Positions 16,800-26,685 are shown, counted from the stretch's first letter. The stretch is 64,000 nucleotides of DNA from Prevotella merdae (GCF_900290275.1 NZ_LT985323.1:792405-856404), one strand, 5' to 3'. Notes: generated by a model from the sequence alone, not told the origin. Program-made: numbers and translations.

Positions 16800-17921
16800 T
16801 TACTCGCCGAAAGCAGCTGCCTCTGCAGCAGCAATAATATCCTCGCGGCTTTGCTCGCGTGCCGATATATGACTGAGGTCAAACTCCTTGTCGTCAAGAT
16901 TGAGTTTGTCGTCAACATTATCATTAGCAGGTGTATCAACCTTGTCATTAGCTTTAGAAGCAATATCCTCTGCAGAAGAATTGTCGTTGCGGTACATAGG
17001 CGAGCGACGCTCGCGCTTCTTATTCTTACGATTCAATACCTCTACGGCAGCTTCAGCGTGTGCCTCCACCTCAGGACTAAGTACAATAAAGTCGTCGGCT
17101 GTCTGTTCTATTACCGGAACATTCTCTACGGGCTCTTCCTCCATCTTTGTACGATTGGTCTTTGCGGCAAATACAAGGTCTATAAACTGTGGCTCCTTGC
17201 GCAGCTTCTCAAGTGTAAGCTTTGACGCAAGCTGCTGACTCTCCTTCTTACTATAGCCCTCTCCTGAGCATCCTTCCACATCCTCAAGCAATACCTGATA
17301 CTTGAATACGGGCGAACCAGTCTTGTCCTTCTCTTGCTTCAATATCTTGAAGTCTATGCGCACACGATTCTTCTGGCTCCATTCGATGAGCTTGCTCTTG
17401 AAGTTTACCTCCTTATAAGCAACCTTGTCGATGTTTATCATTTGTGCCAGTATGCGCTTGCGCATGAACTCCATGCAAGCATCGTAGCCTCTGTCGAGAT
17501 ATATAGCTCCTACAAGAGCCTCGAAGGCATTGCCGCCCATATACGAGTTGTGCGACGAGGAACGTCCGTTTGAAAGAATTAGTTGGTTGATACCCATCTC
17601 CTGGGCAAGTCGGTTTAGAGTGTCGCGTTGCACAAGCTTAGAGCGGGTGTTTGTCAAGAATCCCTCTCTTTTGCCAGGAAAGTGTCGGTAAACGATGTCG
17701 CCCACAGTGGCATCTAAAATGGCATCGCCCAAGAACTCAAGTCGCTCGTTATTAACAGGACGTCCCTTGGCATTGCGCTTGTACATACTTTTGTGCATGA
17801 GCGCAAGCTTATAGTAGCTTATGTCGTGCGGATAAAAGCCAATTATTTGGCGTAAAGACAAATAAAGCTCCTTGTCCTTGCGGAAAGGGAGCTTCATTCT
17901 GTCTATGAGATTACTCAGCAT
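16800..17921 (-). CDS. rnc: Ribonuclease III with long acidic C-terminal extension
   Basis: A 373-residue double-strand-specific endoribonuclease that processes rRNA and mRNA. The RNase III domain (about 15-170) carries the signature NERLEFLGDA (58-67), and a double-stranded RNA-binding domain follows (about 175-248). The family is usually 220-250 residues long; here about 120 more residues follow, low in complexity, acidic, with a basic KNKKRERR patch and repeated Asp/Asn (KVDTPANDNVDDKLN). The gene overlaps fabF by 11 bp and is the last of acpP-fabF-rnc. Confidence 0.95.
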   Translation of the reverse strand: MLSNLIDRMKLPFRKDKELYLSLRQIIGFYPHDISYYKLALMHKSMYKRNAKGRPVNNERLEFLGDAILDATVGDIVYRHFPGKREGFLTNTRSKLVQRDTLNRLAQEMGINQLILSNGRSSSHNSYMGGNAFEALVGAIYLDRGYDACMEFMRKRILAQMINIDKVAYKEVNFKSKLIEWSQKNRVRIDFKILKQEKDKTGSPVFKYQVLLEDVEGCSGEGYSKKESQQLASKLTLEKLRKEPQFIDLVFAAKTNRTKMEEEPVENVPVIEQTADDFIVLSPEVEAHAEAAVEVLNRKNKKRERRSPMYRNDNSSAEDIASKANDKVDTPANDNVDDKLNLDDKEFDLSHISAREQSREDIIAAAEAAAFGE

Positions 17922-19173
17922 ATTTCTTGAATATTACACATGCGTTGTGGCCTCCGAAACCGAATGTGTTGCTCAATGCAGCACGAATCTCACGTTTCTG
18001 CGCCTTATTGAAGGTGTAGTTGAGATTATAGTCGATTTCTGGATCCTGGTCGTCTTCCTCGTGGTTGATAGTTGGTGGAACGATATCGTTCTTTACTGCA
18101 AGCACTGAAGCAAGAGCCTCTACTGCACCAGCTGCACCAAGAAGGTGACCAGTCATTGACTTTGTAGAGCTGATGTTGAGCTTGTATGCAGCCTCACCAA
18201 ACACCTGCTTGATGGCCTTAGCCTCAGAGATGTCACCTACGTGGGTAGATGTGCCGTGTACGTTGATATAGTCGATGTCCTCTGGCTTCAAACCAGCGTC
18301 CTCAAGTGCGTTCTCCATTACGAGACGTGCTCCAAGACCCTCTGGGTGAGAAGCTGTAATATGATGTGCGTCGGCAGACATGCCTTCGCCAACCATTTCT
18401 GCGTATATTTTAGCTCCGCGTGCCTTGGCATGCTCAAGTTCCTCAAGTATGAGGCAGCCAGCACCTTCGCCCATAATAAATCCGTCGCGACTTGCACTAA
18501 ACGGACGTGATGCATGCTCGGGATCGTCATTGCGTGTAGAGAGAGCGTGCATAGCATTAAAGCCGCCTACACCAGCAGCTGTGATAGCTGCCTCTGCACC
18601 ACCACTAACGATGACATTAGCCTTGCCCAAGCGAATGAGGTTGAAAGCATCAGCAAGAGCGTTTGTTGAAGAAGCACAAGCCGATGTTGTTGTATAGTTA
18701 GGACCGTGGAATCCGTACTGTATAGAGATCAAGCCCGAAGCGATGTCGGCAATCATCTTAGGGATGAAGAAAGGATTGAACTTAGGACCTGCATCCTGGT
18801 GCTGTGCATAATAGCCTACTTCTTCCTCGAATGTCTTGATACCACCGATACCTACACCGAAGATAACACCAATACGGTTCTTGTCTTCTGCCTCAAGGTC
18901 CATACCCGAATCCTGTACAGCCTGCATAGCTGATATCATGGCCAACTGTGCATAGCGGTCCATCTTGCGTGCTTCCTTGCGATCGATGAAATCGTTAACC
19001 TTAAGATTCTTAACCTCGCAAGCAAACTGGGTCTTAAACTGTGAAGCGTCAAATTGTGTGATAGGGGCTGCGCCGCTTACACCGGCGACAAGGTTGTTCC
19101 AGGTATCCTCAACGTTGTTGCCCAATGGGGTAACAGCACCAAGACCTGTAACTACTACTCTTTTTAATTCCAT
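17911..19173 (-). CDS. fabF: 3-oxoacyl-[ACP] synthase II
   Basis: A 420-residue condensing enzyme that extends acyl-ACP with malonyl-ACP in type II fatty acid synthesis. The catalytic triad is complete: Cys166 in TTSACASST, His306 in NVHGTSTHVGD and His343 in KSMTGHLLGAAG. Length is standard for KAS II. It lies downstream of acpP, whose product carries its substrates; the 128-bp gap holds a heptamer-like inverted repeat. Its 3' end overlaps rnc by 11 bp. Confidence 0.97.
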   Translation of the reverse strand: MELKRVVVTGLGAVTPLGNNVEDTWNNLVAGVSGAAPITQFDASQFKTQFACEVKNLKVNDFIDRKEARKMDRYAQLAMISAMQAVQDSGMDLEAEDKNRIGVIFGVGIGGIKTFEEEVGYYAQHQDAGPKFNPFFIPKMIADIASGLISIQYGFHGPNYTTTSACASSTNALADAFNLIRLGKANVIVSGGAEAAITAAGVGGFNAMHALSTRNDDPEHASRPFSASRDGFIMGEGAGCLILEELEHAKARGAKIYAEMVGEGMSADAHHITASHPEGLGARLVMENALEDAGLKPEDIDYINVHGTSTHVGDISEAKAIKQVFGEAAYKLNISSTKSMTGHLLGAAGAVEALASVLAVKNDIVPPTINHEEDDQDPEIDYNLNYTFNKAQKREIRAALSNTFGFGGHNACVIFKKYAE

Positions 19174-19204
19174 TTAAATATAAAATCAGTTCATGGTTAA
19201 AAAA

Positions 19205-19297
19205 ATGGTTTATGGTTTATGTGGCACAAGTGGAATTTTTTAAACAAATAAAATGCTTGTTGCCATCATGCGCACCATAAACTATAAACCATAAACC
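19205..19297. repeat. Seven-base repeat with inverted partner between acpP and fabF
   Basis: ATGGTTT repeats with a 7-bp step at 19205-19221, and the complementary units CCATAAA, CTATAAA, CCATAAA fill 19275-19297. A 14-bp perfect stem is possible (GGTTTATGGTTTAT), with a loop of about 60 nt. The layout is the same as at 6699-6834 although the heptamer differs. Confidence 0.65.
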
Positions 19298-19301
19298 TTA
19301 T

Positions 19302-19538
19302 TTATTTTGCGTTCTCCTCGATGTATGCGATAGCGTCGCCTACAGTGCCGATCTTCTCAGCCTTGTCATCAGGGATAGAGATACCAAACTCCTTCTCGAA
19401 CTCCATGATGAGCTCTACAGTGTCAAGAGAGTCTGCACCAAGGTCGTTTGTGAAGCTTGCTTCAGCCTTAACGTCTGCCTCGTCTACACCGAGTTTGTCA
19501 ACGATGATAGCCTTTACTTTTGATTCGATTTCTGACAT
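19302..19538 (-). CDS. acpP: Acyl carrier protein
   Basis: A 78-residue acidic carrier protein for fatty acid synthesis. The phosphopantetheine attachment site is Ser37 in [10 protein letters not shown]. Size and sequence are typical. It is the first gene of acpP-fabF-rnc and is read from the promoter at 19592-19623. Confidence 0.98.
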   Translation of the reverse strand: MSEIESKVKAIIVDKLGVDEADVKAEASFTNDLGADSLDTVELIMEFEKEFGISIPDDKAEKIGTVGDAIAYIEENAK

Positions 19539-19591
19539 AATTCTTAATTTAAAGTGTTTATAATATTAATTTCAAGTTTAAAAACTGGATG

Positions 19592-19623
19592 CAAAGGAAC
19601 ACATTTTTATTTAATTGGGCAAA
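19592..19623 (-). promoter_or_regulatory. Promoter of acpP-fabF-rnc
   Basis: On the minus strand TTTG is followed after 20 bp by TTCCTTTG, close to TTTG-N19-21-TAnnTTTG. The acpP start lies about 54 bp downstream. Confidence 0.6.
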
Positions 19624-19737
19624 TATTTTACTATAAAAAGGCACATTGTGTGCACAAACACCCTATAAATGTGCATATATTTGGGTTATTTTCTTTCTAT
19701 TTCAAAGAATTACAGGGACTTTATCATGTAAAATTAG

Positions 19738-19745
19738 TACCTTTG
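19738..19745 (+). promoter_or_regulatory. Promoter -7 box of metG
   Basis: TACCTTTG matches TAnnTTTG, 72 bp before the metG ATG; the spacer also serves the divergent acpP promoter. Confidence 0.6.
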
Positions 19746-19817
19746 CAAGGTTGTATAAGCCTTGTCTGTCAATGGATATGCACACCCGTACGAAATAAAT
19801 ACAAAACAATATAAACA

Positions 19818-21884
19818 ATGGAAGAAAACAAGTTTAAACGCACCACCGTAACGGCTGCCTTGCCATATGCAAATGGTGGTGTACACATTGGCCATTTGGC
19901 TGGTGTGTATGTGCCTGCCGACATCTATGTTCGCTACCTACGCCTTAAGAAGCAAAAGGTAATGTTTATAGGTGGTAGCGACGAGCACGGTGTACCAGTT
20001 ACCATCCGCGCACGCAAGGAGGGTATTACAGTTCAGGAGGTAGTAGACCGCTACCACAATCTTATTAAGAAGTCGTTTGAGGACTTCGGTATATCATTCG
20101 ACATTTACAGTCGCACAACCTCGAAGATTCATCACAAGTTTGCATCCGACTTCTTCCGCACTCTCTACGACAAGCACGAGCTTGTAGAGAAAACAGAGGA
20201 ACAGTTCTGCGACGAGGTTACTGGCGAGTTCCTTACCGACCGTAATATCGTTGGCACATGTCCGCGTTGTGGTGCCGAGGGAGCCTATGGTGACCAATGC
20301 GAGAAGTGTGGTGCCACACTCTCTCCTGAGGAGCTTATCAACCCTACCAACAAGAACAATCCTGGTCACGGATTGATTAAAAAGGCAACAAAGAACTGGT
20401 ATTTGCCACTTAACAACTATCAGGAATGGTTGAAGCAATGGATTCTTGAGGACCACAAAGAGTGGCGTCCTAACGTATATGGCCAATGCAAGTCGTGGCT
20501 CGATATGGATTTGCAGCCACGCGCAATGACACGCGACCTCGATTGGGGTATTCCAGTTCCAGTAGAGGGAGCTGATGGCAAAGTGCTCTATGTTTGGTTT
20601 GATGCGCCTATCGGATATATATCTAACACTAAGGAGTTGTGCGATGCTCAACCTGAAAAGTGGGGCACATGGCAAACATGGTGGCAAGATCCTTCATCAC
20701 GCCTTATCCACTTCATCGGCAAGGACAACATCGTGTTCCACTGCATTGTATTCCCTACAATGCTCAAGGCACATGGCGACTATATCCTTCCTGACAATGT
20801 GCCAGCCAATGAGTTCCTTAATCTTGAGAATGATAAGATTTCTACATCACGCAATTGGGCTGTATGGCTCCACGAATATCTTGTAGACTTCCCTGGCAAG
20901 CAGGATGTTCTGCGTTATGTGCTTACAGCCAATGCACCAGAGACTAAGGACAACAACTTTACATGGAAAGATTTCCAGGACCGCAACAACAATGAGCTTG
21001 TAGCTGTATACGGCAACTTTGTTAACCGTGCATTGCAGCTTACCAAGAAATACTTTGGTGGCGTAGTACCCGAATGCGGCGAACTTCAGGACGTAGACCG
21101 CAAGGCTATTGAGGAATTCAAGGATGTTAAGCAGAAGGTAGAGGCATTGTTGGATACATTCAAGTTCCGTGATGCTCAGAAGGAGGCTATGAATCTTGCT
21201 CGTATTGGCAACAAATACATAACCGATTGCGAGCCTTGGCACGTAGCAAAGACAGATATGGAGCGTGTTAAGACTATTCTTTATATATCGCTTCAGCTTG
21301 TTGCTAACCTCGAGATTGCCTTCGAACCGTTCCTACCATTTAGCTCTGCAAAGTTGCGCGAAATGCTCAACGTATCTGAGACAGAATGGGATCAGCTTGG
21401 AAGCACAGAATTGCTTAAGCCAGGACACCAACTTGGTACTCCTGCTCTGCTATTCGAGAAGATTGAAGACGATGCCATAAACGCTCAGCTCCAGAAACTC
21501 GAAGACACTAAGAAGGCTAACGAAGCCGCATCGTATGTGGCTGCTCCTATAAAGGAAAATGTAGACTTTGAGACTTTCGAGAAGATGGACATACGTGTTG
21601 GTCATATCAAGGACTGCCAGAAGGTGAAGAAGAGCAAGAAGCTCCTTCAGTTTACTATAGACGATGGTTCGGGTGTAGACCGTACTATCCTCAGTGGTAT
21701 AGCTGCCTACTACGAGCCAGAACAGCTCATTGGCAAAGACGTTCTGTTTGTTGCCAACTTTGCTCCTCGCAAGATGATGGGCATTGAGAGTCAGGGTATG
21801 ATTCTATCGGCTGTAAACTTCGATGGAACTCTTAATGTAACATCTGTACTCGGAAACGTTAAGCCGGGTTCGCAGGTGGGATAA
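19818..21884 (+). CDS. metG: Methionyl-tRNA synthetase
   Basis: A 688-residue class Ia synthetase that charges initiator and elongator tRNA-Met. It shows HIGH as HIGHL (23-27), a zinc knuckle with two CxxC pairs ([18 protein letters not shown], about 152-169), KMSKS in the variant KISTS and an anticodon-binding domain. A C-terminal EMAP/tRNA-binding domain (about 585-688, [15 protein letters not shown]) is fused, as in many bacterial dimeric MetRS. A strong terminator follows. Confidence 0.97.
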   Translation: MEENKFKRTTVTAALPYANGGVHIGHLAGVYVPADIYVRYLRLKKQKVMFIGGSDEHGVPVTIRARKEGITVQEVVDRYHNLIKKSFEDFGISFDIYSRTTSKIHHKFASDFFRTLYDKHELVEKTEEQFCDEVTGEFLTDRNIVGTCPRCGAEGAYGDQCEKCGATLSPEELINPTNKNNPGHGLIKKATKNWYLPLNNYQEWLKQWILEDHKEWRPNVYGQCKSWLDMDLQPRAMTRDLDWGIPVPVEGADGKVLYVWFDAPIGYISNTKELCDAQPEKWGTWQTWWQDPSSRLIHFIGKDNIVFHCIVFPTMLKAHGDYILPDNVPANEFLNLENDKISTSRNWAVWLHEYLVDFPGKQDVLRYVLTANAPETKDNNFTWKDFQDRNNNELVAVYGNFVNRALQLTKKYFGGVVPECGELQDVDRKAIEEFKDVKQKVEALLDTFKFRDAQKEAMNLARIGNKYITDCEPWHVAKTDMERVKTILYISLQLVANLEIAFEPFLPFSSAKLREMLNVSETEWDQLGSTELLKPGHQLGTPALLFEKIEDDAINAQLQKLEDTKKANEAASYVAAPIKENVDFETFEKMDIRVGHIKDCQKVKKSKKLLQFTIDDGSGVDRTILSGIAAYYEPEQLIGKDVLFVANFAPRKMMGIESQGMILSAVNFDGTLNVTSVLGNVKPGSQVG

Positions 21885-21914
21885 TGTTGCAATAAATACA
21901 CATTATTATATATA

Positions 21915-21960
21915 GGCAATTGCGCGGCTCCTTACTAAGAGCCATGCAATTGCCTTTTTT
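21915..21960 (+). terminator. Terminator of metG
   Basis: GGCAATTGC pairs with GCAATTGCC, with an inner GGCTC/GAGCC stem, followed by six T. The rest of the spacer to 22297 is AT-rich and holds only a weak -7 box (TAATTTTG, 22235-22242) before the next gene. Confidence 0.9.
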
Positions 21961-22297
21961 GTTCTATACAACAAGGCAAAGACCCATAATACACATGATA
22001 TATTTGTTTTAAGCAGTCTCCTTAATGCAAAATAGTTCTTAGTATTATACTAATATTATACTAATATAATGCTATTTTAATACACATAAAACTAAGATAA
22101 TTATACGCGTCGCCACTAAACGTCATCGTATCTACAAACTGTAATTCAGTTAGTTATATTAACTGCGCAATCGTTTACATTGCATTTTCCCTCCTTTTTG
22201 CATTGTTCATACATATTACCACAGAAAAACGTATTAATTTTGGGGCAAGAAATAATATTACCTAAACTTATAAACTAAAAAATTACCGATTGCGACT

Positions 22298-23113
22298 ATG
22301 CAAAAAAATTACTTGTTTCTCAATTTATTGGTCATGCTCATAAGCTTGACATTTGGGGGATTTGCAGTCCAACCATCAATGGCGGCAAACGATTACAATC
22401 CAACAGTTACGGAAGACGAAATATCTGTCTTCCTTGAAACCTCATTCGACAATGCTAAGGTTTGGGCGTGGAACAACGAAAATCCACAGCTAACCAATGC
22501 TGGATGGCCTGGCGATGCTATGACTCTTATGGGCAAAACAGCCAATGGCAAGAACGTATTCAAGTGGACATATACTGGCGACAAGGGCGCACCAACAGCC
22601 ATAATCTTTACTCATGATGGCGAAAAGAAGCTAAATGGAGGCGACCAGGAATACGTAAACCACGGTTATTATGTTGAAGGCAAATACACCAAGACTATTG
22701 AGGTAGCTACCGGCAAGGTGATGGTTTTCTTCGACAATAGTACAGCCAATCTTAAGGATGTTTACTGCTACATTTACAATGGTACTACTGCAGCGCAGGA
22801 ATGGCCAGGTATGAAAATGTCACTTGACAACGAAACTGAGTATAATGGCAAAAAAGGTTATTATACAGTAGAAGTTCCTCAAGCATTCCTTACTGGTTAT
22901 TTCGTTATTAATAATGGAGCAGCTGCTTCTAATCTTGCAGGTGAAACCGTTTATGTGAATGGTACTGTAACGGCTATTGAGACTACAACCATGACTGATG
23001 TTAAGAAGGCAACAAATGATGCCTGGTACACCATCTCTGGTATCCGCATCAAGAAGCCTACTCAAGCTGGACTCTATATTCACAATGGTAAGAAAGTAAT
23101 CATCAGAAAATAA
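22298..23113 (+). CDS. Secreted double CBM26 starch-binding protein
   Basis: A 271-residue exported protein without a catalytic domain. A signal peptide is followed by two starch-binding modules of the CBM26 type (about 40-138, with ISVFLETS, NVFKWTYTG and VNHGYYVEG; about 141-218, with VFFDNS, VYCYIYNGTT and WPGMKM). The C-terminus (WYTISGIRIKKPTQAGLYIHNGKKVIIRK region) resembles a type IX sorting tail. The same module pair occurs inside the downstream amylase at 540-722 of that protein, so the two share a duplicated cassette. The genes are 9 bp apart and surely co-transcribed. It probably holds starch at the cell surface for the amylase. Confidence 0.8.
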   Translation: MQKNYLFLNLLVMLISLTFGGFAVQPSMAANDYNPTVTEDEISVFLETSFDNAKVWAWNNENPQLTNAGWPGDAMTLMGKTANGKNVFKWTYTGDKGAPTAIIFTHDGEKKLNGGDQEYVNHGYYVEGKYTKTIEVATGKVMVFFDNSTANLKDVYCYIYNGTTAAQEWPGMKMSLDNETEYNGKKGYYTVEVPQAFLTGYFVINNGAAASNLAGETVYVNGTVTAIETTTMTDVKKATNDAWYTISGIRIKKPTQAGLYIHNGKKVIIRK

Positions 23114-23122
23114 TAGCAGATT

Positions 23123-26100
23123 ATGAAAAAGACAATCAATTATGGTCTTCTGATGTTGGTGATGCTGTTCACCATGGCATCCAACATCTTCGCAGACAAC
23201 AAATATGGTCTTAAAGACAATATTCAGGATGGTGTCATCCTTCATTGTTTCGACTGGACGTTGGCAGATATCCAGGAAGAAATTCCTAATATCGCCAAGG
23301 CAGGCTTTACTGCAGTTCAGACTTCTCCTGTTCACGAAAGAGCAGGTAAAGGATCCGTTTGGTATGATGTTTATCGTCCATACGATTTTAAAATAGGTAA
23401 TGGTCTTGGTACTGAAGCTGACCTGAAGGCTCTCTGCGCTAAGGCTCATGAGTATGGTGTCAAGGTGATTGTGGATGTGGTTGCCAACCATACCGACCAT
23501 CCTAACGTGGCTGAACGCTTGAAGGACGAGAGCCTTTATCATGAACGATTTGGTGTGGGTAACTGGAATGACCGCCATCAGGTTACATTTGGTATGATTG
23601 GAATGTGGGACCTCGATACCAACAATCCTACTGTGCAAGCCATCATCAAACAATACATCCAGGATTTGAAGGCCTGTGGTGTGGATGGTATCCGTTGGGA
23701 TGCTATCAAGCACATCGGTTTGCCTTCTGAGGGTGACTCTTTTATGAAGAATGTGGTGGATCAGACCATGTACAACTATGGTGAGATTCTTGATGGTACT
23801 GGTGGTAATGATAATGTCCTTTTCCCAGAGTATCAGACATACATGAGTATTACTGATAATGGTTATGGTAACGGATTTGCCAATTCATTTGCCGGTGGTT
23901 CTATCAACGAGTCTGTAGGTAATTTCAATCAGAGAAAGGCAAAGACAGAAAAGTTGGTTTATTGGGGTGAAAGCCATGATACTTATGCCAACGATGGTGG
24001 TGAATCAAAGAATAAAAGTCAGAATGTTATCGACCGTGCTTATGCAGTTGTAGCAGGAAACAATGGAGCTACCGCTCTTTATTTCTCCCGTCCTGCTCAG
24101 AAGGGAAAGAATGATATCAAATTTGGTGATAAGGGAAGCGTTCACTTCAAAGATGCTGAAGTAGCTCAGGTAAACCACATGCACAATGTTTGTGCCGGCG
24201 AGCCAAACTATTATGTAAAAGGTAATGGCGTTTGTGCTCAGGTTCGTAAGAGTGGCGCTATTATCGTATTGGGAAGTGGTTCTGATCGTGACGTAACTGT
24301 AGCCAATGGTGCTGGCGACGGCAAGTGGCTTAAGTCTGGTACTTATAAGGATATGGTAGGCGGTGGTGCTTTCACCGTCAATGCTTCTACAATCTCTGGT
24401 CATGTTGGCGAGTCAGGTATTGCTGTCATCTATAATGCTGGCCCTATCGTGCTGACTCCTGAAGTTGTTTTCAATCCAGTTGATGGCACAGCCTTCTCAG
24501 ATGAGTCTCTCACTGTGACTGCTACTCCTTTGAATGCTGTTTCTGCCTGGATTCAGGTGAACGGCGGTGAGAAGCAGACTTTTACTGCAGCCAAGCAGTT
24601 TACTGTAGGTGCTGATGTTGCCTATGGTAAGAATGTTACTATCACTTGGGGTGCAACCGACAAGGACGGCAAGACGGAAACAGGTTCGGTAACTTACAAG
24701 AAAGTGAAGGCTTATGTTCCTGAATTGGGCAAGGCTGATGAAATCTCCTGTTTCTTGGAGACATCTAATGCGGCAGCAGCCGTATATGTATGGAATGACA
24801 AGGTTAAGCCTGTAATTAAGTATGCTGGTGAATGGAATGATGCTATCAATAAAAAGTTGCCTCTTGTAGGTAAGAGTGTTTCTGGAAAGAATGTCTTCAA
24901 GTGGACTTATGATGGCACCGAGACAAGTGCTCCTACTCAAATAATTTTCTTGGATGGTAATGGAAATAAGATAACTGCTGACGTGGAGTTTGTCAACCAC
25001 GGCTACTATGTTGACGGAACATACAGCACTACTGTGACCAAGGTACATGAAGATGAGATCGTTGATCCTGAGTATGTTTACTTCGATAACGCTTCCAACT
25101 GGGAGAATGTTTATTGCTACTTCTATAATGGAACAACTTCTTCTTCTGTATGGCCAGGTGTTAAGATGACTTACGATGCTTCTGCTTCTCATAATGGTAA
25201 GACAGGATGGTATAAGGCAACGATTCCTACAGCTTACCTCAATGCTAAGTTCTTCATCAACGATGGTACTGCTGGTACTCCTATCAATGGTGCAAATGCT
25301 TCTGCTGAAAAGGTAGTAAACGAAGGTGCTGTAGTGGCACCAACTCCAAACCCAGAGCCAGAGCCAACTCCAGAACCTGAGCCAGAGCCAACTCCAGAAC
25401 CTGAACCTGAGCCAACTCCAACACCTACCCCTAATCCACAGAATCTGGATGCTCAGTATCAGACCAATCCAAATGGTGCAGGTATTAAGAAAACCATTAC
25501 TGTAGATGGTGACATTAGCGATTGGGATGCAAGTATGATTATAGCACAGGGTGCTGCCAATGACGACCCACGTGTATATATGGATGCTGCCATGCACGAG
25601 AATCCTGTCGATCTCTATGCACTTTATGGTTGCTATGACGATAATAACCTCTATCTGATGTGGGAGATGACCAACGTTCAAGATGTGGTAGCTCCAGAAG
25701 CAGATTTTCCACTCAGTAATGGTGTGCTGTTCAAAAATTACAATATGCCATTCTTTATCGGCATCAACACCAATAATGCCTCTACAAGAATAGGCAATCA
25801 TTGTAAGACTACAGCAGGTGGAACTCTATGGGATAGTGGCATTACTTGCGAAAGCCCAGTCAACAAGGTAGTGGTATTCTCAACCAATAACACCAATGGT
25901 CCATTCATTTATGGTGGAAGCAGCGCAGGATTAAATGCTTTAGAAGAGGTTGCCTATAAAGAGACAGGTGTTGTTGTGAAGTATGGTATGGGTATTCTCA
26001 GCAAAACGATAAAGGGTATTAAAGAATGTTATGGAGAGTCACAGAACCGTCTTGTAGGTGATATGACAAAGGGTACATCTACTTATGTAGATTTCAATAC

Positions 26101-26374
26101 CTTAGGACACAAGTCTTCCCAATACGATTTCCATTACGAAATCTCGATTCCTTTAGCTAAGCTTGGTGTTACAGCTGCCGATGTGGCAAGCAAGGGATTG
26201 GGTGTGATGTTAGTAGCTACCTTTGGTACAAGTGGTATGGACTGTCTGCCTTACGACACAAGTATGAGCGACAATGCCGATCAGTCTTATTCAAGAGATC
26301 CTTCTACTACACACGAGAAGGAAGATGACGACAATATCACCGTTCCTTTCGCTTATATTGGCAAGCAGAACTAA
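23123..26374 (+). CDS. AmyE-type alpha-amylase (GH13) with two CBM26 modules and C-terminal CBM9-like domain
   Basis: A 1083-residue secreted alpha-amylase that cleaves internal alpha-1,4 bonds of starch. After a signal peptide (about 1-25) the GH13 barrel shows DVVANH (118-123), GIRWDAIKH with nucleophile Asp193, YGEILDG with acid/base Glu221, and ESHDTYAND with Asp286. This set is that of Bacillus AmyE (subfamily 28). An Ig-like domain (about 440-530), two CBM26 modules (about 540-640, 650-722), a Pro-Glu-Thr linker (about 739-772) and a DOMON/CBM9-like domain (about 787-1083, ITVDGDISDWD) follow. No type IX tail is seen. Codon use favours GGT, ATC and GCT, as in secDF, which fits high expression. 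Confidence 0.9.
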   Translation: MKKTINYGLLMLVMLFTMASNIFADNKYGLKDNIQDGVILHCFDWTLADIQEEIPNIAKAGFTAVQTSPVHERAGKGSVWYDVYRPYDFKIGNGLGTEADLKALCAKAHEYGVKVIVDVVANHTDHPNVAERLKDESLYHERFGVGNWNDRHQVTFGMIGMWDLDTNNPTVQAIIKQYIQDLKACGVDGIRWDAIKHIGLPSEGDSFMKNVVDQTMYNYGEILDGTGGNDNVLFPEYQTYMSITDNGYGNGFANSFAGGSINESVGNFNQRKAKTEKLVYWGESHDTYANDGGESKNKSQNVIDRAYAVVAGNNGATALYFSRPAQKGKNDIKFGDKGSVHFKDAEVAQVNHMHNVCAGEPNYYVKGNGVCAQVRKSGAIIVLGSGSDRDVTVANGAGDGKWLKSGTYKDMVGGGAFTVNASTISGHVGESGIAVIYNAGPIVLTPEVVFNPVDGTAFSDESLTVTATPLNAVSAWIQVNGGEKQTFTAAKQFTVGADVAYGKNVTITWGATDKDGKTETGSVTYKKVKAYVPELGKADEISCFLETSNAAAAVYVWNDKVKPVIKYAGEWNDAINKKLPLVGKSVSGKNVFKWTYDGTETSAPTQIIFLDGNGNKITADVEFVNHGYYVDGTYSTTVTKVHEDEIVDPEYVYFDNASNWENVYCYFYNGTTSSSVWPGVKMTYDASASHNGKTGWYKATIPTAYLNAKFFINDGTAGTPINGANASAEKVVNEGAVVAPTPNPEPEPTPEPEPEPTPEPEPEPTPTPTPNPQNLDAQYQTNPNGAGIKKTITVDGDISDWDASMIIAQGAANDDPRVYMDAAMHENPVDLYALYGCYDDNNLYLMWEMTNVQDVVAPEADFPLSNGVLFKNYNMPFFIGINTNNASTRIGNHCKTTAGGTLWDSGITCESPVNKVVVFSTNNTNGPFIYGGSSAGLNALEEVAYKETGVVVKYGMGILSKTIKGIKECYGESQNRLVGDMTKGTSTYVDFNTLGHKSSQYDFHYEISIPLAKLGVTAADVASKGLGVMLVATFGTSGMDCLPYDTSMSDNADQSYSRDPSTTHEKEDDDNITVPFAYIGKQN

Positions 26375-26413
26375 GAATAGAATATACTAAGGAAAAACAT
26401 ACAGAATATTAAT

Positions 26414-26492
26414 AAGGTTCATCTGGCATTTAGAGTGAAACTAACAGAATTCTAACATTCTATTACTCTAAATACCTGATGAACCTTTTTTA
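26414..26492 (+). terminator. Terminator of the starch operon
   Basis: AAGGTTCATC and ATTTAGAGT pair with ACTCTAAAT and GATGAACCTT across a loop of about 30 nt, followed by a T run. The imperfect long stem is followed directly by the palindromic region. Confidence 0.75.
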
Positions 26493-26506
26493 TTTTGCAA
26501 ACAATC

Positions 26507-26610
26507 CCAGTACCGATTTTAGTACCGCATAACTGGTACTGCAGTACCAGTTATGCGGTACTGGAGTTTCATATAGCTGGTACTGCAGTTTATACTAACT
26601 GGTACTGGCA
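26507..26610. repeat. 42-bp perfect palindrome with satellite TGGTACTG motifs
   Basis: Positions 26521-26562 read identically on both strands, with AGTACCGCATAACTGGTACT as the first 20 bases and CTGCAG at the centre. Further copies of the core (CAGTACC or CTGGTACTG) lie at about 26509, 26577 and 26599. The element sits between the convergent amylase and histidine kinase genes. Its perfection, with no loop and no U-tract, is unlike the terminators in the window. The region 26611-26685 shows nothing further. Confidence 0.8.
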
Positions 26611-26685
26611 ATTATATTATATTACTTGTCCTCCAATACAAACCTCTACAATAATCGATATCACACTAATAGCTGAAAGAACCTT

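Noticed and set aside
22820..23713. Minus-strand frame (297 codons) across the starch-binding and amylase genes
   Set aside because: It spans two real genes and their spacer in antisense and shows no domain or signal.
24497..25801. Long minus-strand open frame (434 codons) opposite the amylase gene
   Set aside because: Translation is Ile/Ser/Trp-rich and repeats the complement of the Pro-Glu-Thr linker as Trp-Ser-Trp runs; it has no independent support.
23123..26374. Recent foreign origin of the amylase judged from codon use
   Set aside because: GGT, GCT and ATC preference resembles that in secDF and metG, so strong expression explains the bias as well as transfer does.
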